64,000 nucleotides of DNA, taken from positions 124,001-188,000 of the forward strand of contig BGZK01000216.1 in the NCBI GenBank assembly GCA_005406025.1, in the 5' to 3' direction. Source of the stretch: Eumeta japonica. Lineage: Eukaryota > Arthropoda > Insecta > Lepidoptera > Psychidae. Below the pieces are notes generated by a model. The model worked only from the letters and a program-made list of their open reading frames with translations. It was not told where the DNA came from and searched no databases. Positions 45,476-57,824 of this stretch are shown in pieces (positions within the stretch are counted from its first letter, which is position 1; each line of letters starts with the position of its first letter). The translations under genes and the position numbers were made by a program.

Positions 45476-48400
45476 GAAACTGTTTATTACGAGGGCACCG
45501 CTTTGATGGGCTTTTTATAGGTTTCAATTTTGCCACGAATAACTGTTGACATTACGAATATACGCGATAAAAATTCATTATTAATAGCTAATTTCTATAA
45601 AGTATATACATATACATTGTTATATCTGATTATTCAGCTTGAACTGAAGGAAGTAATTTTAATAGATAAATTTAATTTTTTCATCTGTCCTCATAGAATA
45701 TACCTAATTTTAGCTTAGAACAAAGAAAATACGACAAGAGTGAAGGAGACATGAGTTAATGTAACTCACGTTTAGTCGCTTTGAAGATCATAATATGTCT
45801 GACAAGCGTCTGATAATATTAAATTTCAATTTTGTCACCCACCCATCACAGTAATCAAGTGTTGTACCTCAAGTGTGATTGAAATGTAAACTCAAATAAG
45901 GTTACACGTAATAAGTTATTACATTACAAATGGAATCAGACCCGTTACCGACGTCTGTCGCATTGCACGAGTTACGTAATTGCAATGTTAGCCTGAGCCC
46001 GCAATGACAAAATTACGCGAGTAGGTAGCCAACGGTCATTGTATCAACAAAGTATGAGCGATATGGCTGTCTTTGTTAAGTATTACATCGTATGTATATT
46101 ACGTTCCGTTTTCTGTAACACAAATCTCTATACACATTATTATTTATTATAAACGTAATCTCGTGTCGCTTGTAACGGACAAATCACAAAAAAAACGCAC
46201 CACCGATTACGCGAGCACGCAGCTCGCGCGGGCCGAGCCTTCGCGTGCCGGCCGCGTTTTGTCTCTTCTTACGCGCTAGATGCTTACAAGTCGCCGCTTC
46301 GGAGGCGGACGCACGTACTGAGGGCCCTATATTTAAGTATTTTTATTCGTAATACACATCTCGAAGCTTGACTTGAAATCTGGTCCGATTTTTTTATGAT
46401 ATTATAAAATTTAGAATTCATCTAGCGCGCTTGAAGTTTCCTTCATAAGTAACTGATAGTAAACGCTACCCGATATTCTTAACGTGATTTCGATCCGAAA
46501 TATAAATTGAAATTAAATTCCTTCACGTCACCTAACGTCGAAATGTGTGATTGATCACATTCCGCCAATACGGAAATTGTTATGGTTACGCCTTAACGTT
46601 TCAAGTTGGCCGTTATACATCCGGTGCGTAGGCGCACGCGTGTCCGGGCGCGGACGTCGCAAACAATCACACTCTTCTGCGTATAACGTCGCGTCCGTAT
46701 CCACGGCCGCGGTAACGTAACGAGTGCTATCGCTCGCTTTGTATCCTTCGTGTGGTTCGCGATAGACACTCGAGAGGAATCCAACTATATTATATTGTCC
46801 ATGCTTGCATTGTATTCTTTAATAATATATTTTAGGGCGTTGTGAACACGCGTGTATAAGCGTTAACATAGCCCGTGATAACCCGCAACACGCGGCCGCC
46901 GACGCGGACACGGCCCGTGTGTTTTATTTACGGCTCAGTAGGCGCGCAGGTGACGTGGAGATGTTCCAGTTGCGGCTCGCCGGTGCCGCGCTACGAGTTT
47001 ACACGAGTACGAAGTTCCTCACAAACTCGCAAAACATGAGCCGGAAGACATACCAAAAATGTTGTGGGTTAATTGAAATATACAGATTTAAAGCATCCTA
47101 GATGATATGTTAACTCTGTTTTTTTTCCCTTTTTGTCTGTGACGTGTAACTAAACCAATTGTTCGAATTAATACTAGGTATTCATACAGATTTTGCTGTG
47201 AAGCATTAAGAACAGGCCATGCCGTAATCCGAGGAAAGGCAGCCTAAAATACTAAGACATATTGTTTAGAATTAGTCAGAGGCACGGCCAAGGTTTCCTC
47301 GGTGACTAATACTATAGCGGCGAGAGCAAAAACTTGGGATTGTGTGGCTAATTAACAACGAAGGCCGATTAACGTAGGAATTGTTTGCTGTTGTCGTTTT
47401 TCCCGGCCGTGGAAAATTATTTTCCATTGTACATATTGCGAAATGCGATCAGATTTTTATATGTTTTAAATAGTATTTATTGTATAAACATTGTATTGAT
47501 AAATTCGAATAAAAAAAATATTCGTCACTGAATAATTTAAAACGTAACGAAATTTATTTAAAAGTATGCATGGTATATTGACATTTGTTAATGTTTCTTC
47601 AATAAATGCTGTTCTCTATCTAAAGATGAAGTGAAATTGTAAGTGATACGTGTCTATAAGTTGAAAATATTTACTAATAAATTATGCAAAGTATTAAAAT
47701 ACGCCGAAATATCATGTATTTTTACTTCTTTTGTATTTCTCTGTCGTATAATCGTATCTATATTCGATGTGTACAGAATTACAGATTCATTTGGTGTGCG
47801 AAATCTGATGGTGGAAAAACCATAATCGATAAAGAACATGCCATGATTTTCCTTCGTAAAGTGATGGACTTTTCCGATGCAAAACTTCATATCCGTTTTT
47901 CTAACTTTTCTCGATTTTATGTACCGGTCTTATACAGAACGTGTCCAATTCCCCATTCTATCATTTATCACTGCGCGCGCGGTTCTCCGAGACGGGCCAG
48001 GCTTATTATTACAGGCGTCGCAGTGACATTGTTATAATCTTTTCGAGGTACAAATTAATCCGAAATAAAACGATGTATGGAGTAGGGTTGTTCTTGAAGC
48101 AAATCGTATGATTCCACCGGAAATGCTTGCGAAATTACTCAAACTCTGTAATGGAAAGAATCGACTTTAGAACGGGAGTTAAATCCTAGCACTTGTGAAG
48201 TTTAATTTCATCGTTAAACTTAACGCTTTATGGTTAAACTGTAACCTGGTCTGGTACATTTGGGGCTAAGCGCAGATTTATTATGTCCGATATGGACAAA
48301 ATATCTTGTGATATTGTAGTACTGATAATAAAATACTCGTTTTGTCAACCGATAACAGCGTCGCGTATATTTCTTGATTTGCCAGAATTAATTTTTCTTA

Positions 48401-49229
48401 TTATCATTTCACACTCATAGTACATTATCACACAAAGAAAGCAGCATCGGCACTGTTCGAAACGACGGCCGAGCTGGTTTTCGTGACACGCGCACACGCA
48501 GCGCCGGCTAAGACTTTCCATCTCTATGCGAAACTTCGAGAACTGCTCACAATTGGGTTAGTGGATTGCTCGTTTTATGGCCAAATTCTTTTTCTTCATA
48601 CGCTAAATCCAAATTGCGACCGCACGACCGGCGACGCGGTCACGCGCCCGCCGTCTAACGACGCGTCGTATTGCTCAAGGCGCGACCCGCCGAGAACTTG
48701 TGAATGGATGCGGCATTTTTTTTTCATTTTGGTCCTTGTTCATCTCCAGGTAGAGATCCTGGCAACACCTGCGGTTGCGGGTGTAGACGATTTTTTCATC
48801 TCCTGCTGATGTATTTTTTTGCCAGGTTTGATTTATTAGTTTCACCTTTTCATATTGCACCGAAGAGGTGACTGTTGGTGTCTGTTAACGATATTTTTAA
48901 TTTCCTAAAAAAAAAATGAAAAAATCAGTTTTGCGTTTGCAGCGTTCGAAAGCTAATCAAACGTACGAAAAATCCCGCCATAGGTCACGACCCGATCGGA
49001 CGTCACGTCTCCGAGTTATGCTAGACGACATTTTTTCATTTTATGAAAATGTTCGATCCGCGATATCTCGGACGCCTTGGCCGATCTTCAACATTCTTAC
49101 ATATATCAATTGCTTATTTATTTAACTAATTTTCAAGTATTTCTTTGTCGGCCAATCAGACGTACGGTGGTCGAGTTATATTGAAAAAACCTATTAAAAC
49201 CTATTTTCCCCTGCATAGTCGCGTTTATA
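45476..49229. other. Unannotated DNA
   Basis: No gene recognised. Several frames overlap at 47643-48037 on both strands in AT-rich DNA. GC-richer patches at 46190-46310, 46620-46740 and 48600-48700 may be regulatory. Confidence 0.4.
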
Positions 49230-49455
49230 GGGAGGAGGAATGGAATGCATAGCGTACTAATGTCTCAAGTGGCGCTACTGGGAGGAAGAATGGAATGAGT
49301 ATCATACTAAAGTCTCAAGTGCCCCTACTGGGAGGAGGAATGGAACGAGTAGCGTACTGATTGATGTCTTACGTTGAGCTAGTAGGAGGAGAAATGGAAT
49401 GAGTAGCATACTAAAGTCTCAAGTGGCGCTACTGGGAGGAGGAATGGGTTGAGCA
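49230..49455 (+). repeat. Minisatellite, about 50-bp unit
   Basis: About 4.5 units starting 'gggaggaggaatgga' at 49230, 49280, 49330, about 49384 and 49434. The third unit has a small insertion. Units also share 'actaaagtctcaagtggcgc'. Divergence is modest. Confidence 0.9.
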
Positions 49456-51406
49456 TTATTGTCACGTAAATTTCTTTTATTTTATGGCATTTTTAAGGGA
49501 CAAACGAGCATATTTAATTTTAAGTGTTAATATTTAGTTAATTTTAAATTGAATTATATAATGTCTACCGAACTTTTCAATGGTATGATACCTGATTGCA
49601 ACATCCTTGCCCCCCTACCTTCACCTGTATCGCTAGGGAGTAAACAAGGACTGGATCGACATAAAAAGTGAAGAAATCTATGAGTACATTCAGGCGTAGT
49701 CACGGTTAAAAATTAGTTAATTGATAAAATTCAAATTATATTTATTTCTGTAATATACTTAGTCATTACAAAATTTACGCTACTATTTGGAATAAATCTT
49801 TTATACTGAAAAGCCACATTCTGTGTCGCTTTTCTCTCTAAGTAAGATGGGTAAGTCTCAAGGAATACCGAAGGCAGAGCGACGGCTTGCAGCTAGTACA
49901 TATTATGGCAATTTGATACTCTTGAAAATCGTTGTATGGCCGTACAGGTAGATATACAGTATCGTTCCCAGCTAGGGTTGCCAAATTAAACATAAAAAAT
50001 GACATTTTTATTATTGATTTGACCTAATATTTTGTTGTAAAAATTTAACAAATAGTATGATTTTTAAAATAAGTAAGAAATGTTTTTTTTTGGGTATAAT
50101 GAAAAAAAAAATGTGCATTATACATTACGTCAAAGAAAAATATTTCTTATATAATATTACAATGACTAATTCTAACTTTTATGATATTTTTTTTTTGTCT
50201 TTATGAACGAGTATTCTCTATAATGTCAACATTTAAAATTGTTTTTTTTTTTATTATAAATTATTTGTATTGCGTCTTTTGGGATTAGAATAAACTATTC
50301 TGATTTCCATCTAATTTCGTTGTTTAAGAAATACAAGTCCTAAGCATATATATGTATAGAGAGAAATTTTGTACGGCTGCTTATAAACCACTATATCCGA
50401 CTACGATAATTTGATAGTTTATTTTTTATGCACAACTCGAAAGTGCCAACATGAACAACAATACGATAACCCTGTCGTTGTTCGCACACACGGACCGGAC
50501 GCATAAATTCGCAGTTTGCGATCGCGTCCGTCCGCCGTCCGCGGAGCCGGCGCGGCCGGACCCTCCGCCGCCCGCGGACAATTTCGCACTTTGCTCAATT
50601 ATTCACGATTGAATCTAGAGTTGTGTATGACCACTGCGCCTGCCTCTGGAGAATATTTAAGTACAGTCGTTGGTTTATTTTGTGCGAGAGCCTATCGGAA
50701 ACCTAATAATAACTTTTGAAATATAAATTGAGCGACTATCGATTTTTGTCGTTTCCTTACAATGGGCGGTCGGCGCATTACTAAATTGACACTTCGATTG
50801 TTATTTTATTTTTATTCTAAAATTGTTACCTTCGATATCATTTTTTTTATATATAAAATGTTTTAAAAAGGACGATCAAGATTCTAGAAAAATATTTAAT
50901 TCAATTTTTTTTCTGCGCTCCTAGATCAAACCTATCTTTTGTCGTATTGCGTTGTATCATTATTTATGGTAAATTCTTTAAACCAACGTCATTGGTAATC
51001 GACACACTGTGTATTCACATAAAACATGTGCGTCCGAGTGTACCAACTCGCAACAGTAAACGAATTACATAAATGCGAGCGAAGGCGACATTCAACAACA
51101 ACGAGTATTCCACTATAAGTTTACTGGTATTGTTAATACAATACAAAATACATGCATGTATGAATTATTTTCTTCTGTATCTGCAGTATTATTGGCGATT
51201 CTTAAATTTGCTCCACATCGAATAAGATGCATTTAGATGAACTCATCTCGTTTGGTGAACTTATAAGGCTTGGTGTGTCGATAAACGATCTTGTATTCAA
51301 ATAGATAATCACATGTCTCTATATAGTGCAACGATATATTCGTCCACATTATAACTTTTAGTTTCTTTCGGCTTAAAAACATTTTATGTATTTTTATTTT
51401 TTACGC
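49456..51406. other. AT-rich DNA with one GC-rich island
   Basis: A CpG-rich segment at 50490-50590 is stop-poor. Otherwise AT-rich with homopolymers. No gene called. Confidence 0.4.
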
Positions 51407-51590
51407 TCACGCCCATTGCCCAGAAGGGTAGGCAAAGACCACGGATTTCCTCATGATATAATCTTGTTATTATATCTCTTTTGTTTCACCATCGACATCT
51501 GTCAATCGTTTCATTCAAGCTCATCGACTTCTAGTGCTTATTATTCTTACCCCTTTGTTAGTATATCGCCAAATAGGTCTGCGCCTAAGA
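51407..51590 (-). pseudogene. LINE reverse-transcriptase C-terminus, copy 3 (antisense)
   Basis: On the minus strand the segment reads ISTRSR-x-A-x-MKRLTDVDGE (x are stops), then two stops, then RKSVVFAYPSGQWA and a stop at 51407-51409. Upstream (51590-51560) are 'RRP' and 'GDILTKG' pieces in other frames. The order matches copy 1 at 10413-10553: KKGQILSIRNRR, CMKRLM, MWKS. Multiple stops and frame changes mean it is dead. It is 5'-truncated. Confidence 0.78.
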
Positions 51591-52486
51591 TTTTCTAGGT
51601 CGCCTCTTGCTAATCCTGTAAATATGAAAGCTCTTTAAAAAATGGATGGTTTAAAAGTTCGTATTCGTAACTAAACTCGAAATACATCTACAACATCATT
51701 TTATAACAGCAATCATTTCCATAGTTGCTAAAATTGTATACTCTGTATAATAATGCACTAAAAGCGTTAGAACTATGTCGGTCGACTTTTCTGGAAGTTT
51801 GATGAAATAGGGAGAGAAAGGAACAGAGGATAACGTGCAAGGAATTCCCAACATTCGACGAACTCCCATCTACGGCGGTGGAATTTCAGAAACACGCACA
51901 CCGAAGTTAAACATTTTCCGAATGCTTGCCTTTCGGTCGTTATACGTTATGATTACGTTTTTTGTTGTCTCGACGCTTGAACCACGGATCGAACAAAATA
52001 CAGTATTGATGTATAACTTTCGAACAACATCGAGGAGGAGCGTGTAATGGGAAGTAGGAAGTGGCTGTTCAAAAAAACGCAAGCGCGGCTAGGACGGACG
52101 CAAAGGCGTAATTGAATTGTATTAGGGTCGAAATCGGATCTGTATAGAGAACAACTGTTGAAGTACTTGGGGCATTATTTCCTTCTTTATTTTTGACAAA
52201 ATTGCTTATCTAATTCATTTAACCGTATAATTAAGTTGCGCGTTAATGCATTAGCTAGGCTTTTCCAACTATATATATATACATATATATTAAAAGACAT
52301 TGTGGTTTCAGAAATTGAAATTGAAAACAACAGATATTTGAGTTAACAGTCTTCATAAACGTAACTTAATCGTATAAGTCTCAGAAGGTGCTAAGATAGA
52401 TAGATAGACCCTGATACGTCATCACCTTAAGACCGGCTGTAGTGAGAGGCTCGGCACGAGCGTTTCCCCGGTCCGAGTTGAATCAC
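51591..52486. other. Unannotated DNA
   Basis: Frames open on both strands at 51835-52082 without recognisable content. A GATA microsatellite of three units is near 52397. Confidence 0.35.
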
Positions 52487-52576
52487 GTCCGCGGACCGAT
52501 CGCGCCGATTTGTCTCGGCCGACGAGGAAGTGCACGCGGCGCCCGGAGGCCGCCGGCGGAGCGTGCCCTCGCCGGA
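52487..52576 (-). CDS. Possible in-phase exon in a GC-rich island, unknown
   Basis: On the minus strand the pyrimidine tract 'ttttttttcgcccctccgag' ends at 52577. The next 90 nt (30 codons, SGEGTLRRRPPGAACTSSSA then ETNRRDRSAD) are open to a weak GTGATT donor. The whole island (about 52430-52615) is stop-poor on both strands, so chance is likely. Confidence 0.15.
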
Positions 52577-52615
52577 CTCGGAGGGGCGAAAAAAAATTAT
52601 CGCCTTTCCGTCGAG

Positions 52616-54187
52616 GCGCTCTGAAACTTAAGATTTCCTGTTACGTGGGCTCGCGTTTCAGGCTGAAATATCTGCACCAATTAATACACCCTGTATAGAT
52701 ATGCTTGTCAATGGATATTATTTCCTACTTGGTACAACATGTGTAATATCGATAAACTGATTGTAAACCGGGCATACTAATTTAATATCGATAAAGAAAA
52801 GGACTATCTAAAATCCACCGATACGCATGACGTCGGTGCATTTAGCCAGTGGTGGTTTAGAACAACTAGTTGAACAACGCTGTAAAAGTATCACCATTTA
52901 ACCCCTGCATCATAGAGATTATTTATATTATTAAAGTACAAATAGTTCGTCTATATACATGCGCCCCTATTGTAGAAATAAATATAGTTCGACTTCCGTT
53001 TATTTGGAAGATTCATTGCCGCAATTTTAAGATTTTAGTACTGGTGAATACTATACTATAAAACGCTATCTTAATTTTTCATTGTGAAAATCTTACTCTT
53101 GAAAATATAAAATGGCGTTAAATCAAAATACTTATTTAATTGTAGTCGAAAAAAAATACTTTTTAATACGTGATCACCATTTAATATTTTAGGATATTAT
53201 CGCACAAAGCTCACCGTATAATTAATTAAGGCTCTTTTTCGCTTCTCTAGACTGTCGAGTTCATCCGATCTCTTTTAAAATCTCAAAGGATCTTTCATCC
53301 ATCAAAGATTAGGATAATAAAGTGTGTTTCTACAAAAGAACGCCTCGTCGGCGCACGTCGCTCCGGCCCTGGCGGTACTGCCTCTCGACTCGAAGGGACA
53401 ACATCATTTTCTAACCGAGCTATTTTTAGTTTACTTTTTTACAGAGAGTGTTAAATTTACAAAGGCCGCCTCGTCTCTTTATGTCCAATTCTCTTATCGT
53501 TGAGGTCCAATGAGGTTTACGGCGCTGGAAGCGGATAATTTTCCGACCAACTACGAACCGACCGGTGGCGACGAGTACGCCACGACCGCTACCGGCCGTA
53601 TGCTTTAATCTGAAGTAGAATACCTTTATTACGAAGACGTGCACAGTACTCCGTGACTCGGAGAGTCGGCCGGACTGATGACTTATGATTGTCCTTACTT
53701 GGTATTTCAACGGTATCATCGTGTTGAGGTGATTTTTAATTATGAGGTGTAAAACTATGAGCCAAGATTGTGTAGTTTGAATATCGAGAATTTAAATTTC
53801 TTCGATAATCACGATCGTCCCCGATTCGATGCTAGTACTGCGACAATCTTCTGCCGTGGTCATCCAGCTCGGCTCGCCCTGCCAAAGAATAATTATGTTT
53901 TCTCGCATTTACTACTATTCGGCGTCGTACGCGCACCGCGTTCGCCGTTCAGATTATGCACAGGCCGTTTCAGCTATGTATCTCTAATCCGATCCAGTAA
54001 GTCGGCGACGCGGGCGACCGCCCGACGCGACAACAACAGACATGCGGACCGGTGCTTCACGCGCTGGCGCACAACTCGGCCGAGCCAATGCTATTGCATA
54101 CGACAACCTGTGTGCGATCCGGATCTATTACGGTGATAATATATGGGTATCGTCCGTTTGTGATTTGCGATTAGTATTGTTGTTTTG
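52616..54187. other. Unannotated DNA
   Basis: AT-rich to about 53300, then more mixed. The frames at 53426-53719 (minus) and 53768-54136 (plus) lack recognisable motifs. Confidence 0.4.
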
Positions 54188-54198
54188 TATTTTTTTTT

Positions 54199-54375
54199 AG
54201 GGTTCCGAGCCGAAGTAGCAAAAAACAGAACCCTTATAATTTCGATCTTCAATTTTGTCCATTTCAAACTTCAGTAGATCTATCAAATAATATTTGATGG
54301 TATTTTCTTGTTCGTAATCCCGTTTTTATGGTTATAGAGTCAAAATAGCAAAAACGGAACCAACACCTCCATTTC
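54199..54375 (+). repeat. Lepidopteran 'agggttccg' repeat remnant
   Basis: Begins AGGGTTCCGAGCCGAAG with 'gcaaaaaacagaaccctta' after it. The 7-bp ends AGGGTTC and GAACCCT (54199-54205, 54228-54234) are inverted complements. A second 'gcaaaaacggaacc' occurs near 54350. I remember similar 'gggttccgtagcc...cggaaccctta' sequences as abundant in Lepidoptera. Class unknown. Confidence 0.5.
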
Positions 54376-54461
54376 AGCTCACTTTTAACTAAAAGTCACA
54401 TTTAAAATTGATTTTGTGTTTCATGTTTTCTTTTTAACAATTTTTAACCCGTATTTTAAAA

Positions 54462-54652
54462 CAGTATTTCCCAAAGTGGTCCAGGTGGACCCTCAGGAGT
54501 CCACGGGAGACTCGACGGGGGTCTACGTTGGGCGTAATAAAAAATTGGGGTCCACAATCGTAAGCTGGGCTGCATGAAAATTAATTTGGTTTCGAAATTA
54601 ACCAATAAAATTTTGAAAGTGGTGTATGAAACAAAAGAGTTTGGGAACCTAG
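54462..54652. mobile_element. Short hAT-type MITE with target duplication
   Basis: Left end CAGTATTTCCCAAAG and right end (as reverse complement) CTAGGTTCCCAAAC share the C..G..TTCCCAAA pattern of many hAT ends. Flanks are TTTTAAAA (54454-54461) and CTTTAAAA (54653-54660), a 7-of-8 match and the 8-bp size made by hAT transposases. The 191-bp interior contains repeated 'ggtcca/ggtcta/ggtcc' motifs and no ORF. Confidence 0.7.
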
Positions 54653-54660
54653 CTTTAAAA

Positions 54661-57539
54661 GGAGAGGGCATGGAACGCAAATTTTATTTGACTTTGTTAA
54701 ATGTTAATTTGAAAGGAGTTGATACAAGAGGCTCTCGATCCAAATGAATTTAGAAGATCGAACAAAGTTCTAAAATACAAATGATTAAAAATATTGAGAG
54801 AAGAAGAATGACATTTAATGGAGTTCATCGTAAATTTTCGTTGTGACGTAGAGGATTTTACAAAATTTGTACATTTTACTCGTGTCGAAAGTCTGACGAA
54901 GAAGTGCTTCACTCCTTAACTTTGTGAATCGAGTTATTTTACGATATGTCTCCGGCGCCCGTGATCCCGCGCCGCGGCAATAAAACGTCGCATGCGCCGC
55001 GCGCCGCTTGCGTAAATATGCGGTTTTAATATTCCGAAGGCGGGCCGTCCCTCGTTATCCTATTAAGGGGGGCGCAATTTCGTGTTTCGGCCGAAATACG
55101 CGCCGCGCGTAGACGGATGGCCGTTTTAATGGATAATTGCGGACGCCGAACGGCGGCGTGTGTGCTTCGTGCCGGCACTGACTGGCTGCTTCAGTACCAT
55201 TGATGTCTTAATAACTTTGTTATAGATTCGGTGCGGCCCTTAATTGAAATAAACTGGCCAAGAGTATGTCGGACCGTGCTCATTATGGGGTTCCGAAGTC
55301 ATCATTACAAAGAAATGCGAAATGCACTAACGATGAGAAAAGTACGTTGTTACACTTTTTCGATGTTTCCCGCACAGAATAGCTATAAGCGCTTTAATCG
55401 TCTATAACTAGAAAAACAATTAGATATGTCGTCTATTACTATTAAATTTGTGTATACTAAAATGCATCAGCAAAAGCGTATCTTCACGGCACTTACGTCC
55501 TTTTCTTGAGAAGCGCAGTTTTTCGGCTATAATTCAAAAACGGTATGTGCGATCATATGGAAAATAATTTTCTTTGAAAGTATTTATTAAGCGTTAGTTT
55601 CGTAATTTTTTCATATTTTTTGGATATATACGGTTTAGAAAATACAGAAGAAGGGACACAATTTCTGCTAGTTTCGGAGCGATTATTTCCGAAATTATAC
55701 AAGTAATCACAAAAATTGTTTAGGAACCGTAGTGTTTTCAAAGGAACTGTCGAAATATGTGCCACGCGTTGATGTTTGCTTAAAAAATATGTTTTATCTT
55801 CTGTTACATGTATGGAGTGCTCTCCATATAAATATTAGATATGTTTCCAATCGGGATATTCAAATGAAACTTAAACAATTTCAAATTTTACGTTTGTAAT
55901 ATTCATATATATACTTACATGTAAACATAATATTCTACGACGTTTGTTAAACAAGAAAAAAAAAACACGCCTACTCATAAAAACACAAAACGCAACCCAT
56001 CGGTCTCATAAGCGTCCCCTCTTAACCTCTACACGAGATTGACGTTGTTAACCTTTGCCACTGCTTCATCGGCGCGCGCGCCGCTACGTAGCATCTATAG
56101 ACGGCGAATCGCGCGAGGGACGGACGACTCGACGGGAGCGTTCCGTTTCCTAACGTCGAATACGGCGAGTTAATTTCAGTTAGCTGTGTGAATTATTATT
56201 GTACGGAAATAACAGCGTCCGCTTTCGGCAGTGTTGTCGTGAACCACGTATCGCTCACCCGGGGGATCTCATCTCGTAGCTGTTGTATCGGTCGTCGGCT
56301 TGGGACAGTCGAGTACTTTGTACTGTCCGGGTGTCGCGATCGACTTGTATCGTAGGCACCCGTAGGCATGAAATCCGGGTTTTTTTGTTACTATTATTCT
56401 ACTCGTCAACGATTTTAAAAATTAAATTTTTTTTTCTTTGATTCCCTCGGAAATTCGAAGATGGCTTTCTGTCGCCCCAGTACATCGGCCGTTCGCCAGC
56501 AGTTTTATTTTAATTTCAAAGACTGCAATAAAATTAAAATTATTTAATTGCAATTAAAATTACTCACTCTGTTTTTATTCGATCGCAATGTTCCTTTTGA
56601 ACGAATAAAAAAGAAAAAATCTTCAACGTACGTCAAGGAACCCATTCCGTTTATTATCCACGATAAAGTCGACGTCGATGTTTATTGCTCAACATTCGCT
56701 TGTCGCATCATGAAATCTTAAAATGAAATAAAAAAAATCGTCCGAAAATTTCGTGATTACATAAGTCGACACACGCGGTCGCGTCGGCTATCGCGACACG
56801 ACGGCTGGAAAGATGCATAAATTTGTGTTACGGACAGCCGCGCTTTTACTATTATTAATGTGTAAATAATTGTATTATTTTGATTTATAAAAAACGGGCT
56901 TAGTTAAGAATTCTTCTGTGTTTGTAATGTATGCAGCTCATATGTGCAGGCGGATGTGCCATCTATAAATTGCAGCGGAATTGGTGCATCCGTCGCAGTT
57001 GTACTCCGACCGCCACTTGTGAAGCTCGTAGTGCAATGAACAAGTCTGAACATCGAAACGGTGTCCTTTATTTTGCCCACACACCGCAAGAGCATAGAAT
57101 CCGAGGCGACTGAAGGAAATCCGAAGTGCGGGCTCACGCGACGGTGCTGAAATCGCTGTTACTCGTACGAATCGTATGCCGGCGTTGTGTCGAAGATTTC
57201 ATGAGGATTATTACACGCGTTTGATTCAGTACTTTTTGTTAGTAATCGTTATAGATAAAAAATAGCACTTAAATAACGTCATCATAGTATCATGTAAATA
57301 ATTTTGCTTAAAAACTTTTATTAAAAAAATCATGTTTGACAGTAAATTAGGATTACAATTAATAAATTAGTTATATTTACATACAATTTCCGTTATGGAC
57401 GAATATTAGAACAACAATTTACAAAATAACTATGTTAGATGGGAAGTGTTGCTACAATAATTAGTATCGGTATAATAGTACATTTATATGATTTACCTGT
57501 ACCTATTATTTTATTAGTTGAATAATTAATAAGTAACGT
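54661..57539. other. Mixed DNA with two CpG-rich islands
   Basis: CpG-rich at 54940-55180 and 56060-56350. Both could be promoters or enhancers. No coding exon recognised. Confidence 0.4.
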
Positions 57540-57824
57540 TTAGGGTAATTTCTCGGATGATGTGATCGGTTCAATCGGCCTCGAAGTAAGGGCGGTCGGG
57601 CCTACGTCTGCCGCGAACGTCCTAAAAGGGGAGCGATGGGATTGTCTGGTAATCTTCCAATTCCAAGGGTACGCTTTGACGATGAGAGGTGTCTCGATCA
57701 GTAGTGGACCGTACTCGAGTACCTGAACCTTCAAGTATATTGCCCAGCGTTGCGGTTTAAGACGCACCCTCCGTAGGTCGATAACGGTAATACTGTGTCG
57801 CGAAACTTGTTCACTTTTTGTCAT
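57540..57824 (-). CDS. ATG-initiated 94-codon ORF, unknown
   Basis: A true ATG at 57822-57824 opens 94 codons to TAA at 57540-57542, followed about 25-35 nt later by an AATAAA-type motif. The ORF coincides with a block of clearly higher GC than the AT-rich DNA on each side, which is what an exon would look like. The peptide has RWAIYLKVQVLEYGPLLIET and a Ser/Pro/Thr-rich end (TSRPIEPITSSEKLP). No signal peptide or known domain. It could be a small single-exon gene, the last exon of a spliced gene, or an old repeat. Confidence 0.28.
   Translation of the reverse strand: MTKSEQVSRHSITVIDLRRVRLKPQRWAIYLKVQVLEYGPLLIETPLIVKAYPWNWKITRQSHRSPFRTFAADVGPTALTSRPIEPITSSEKLP

Noticed and set aside
47643..48037. 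Several overlapping open frames on both strands
   Set aside because: AT-rich frames with no protein-like features, splice support or repeat match.
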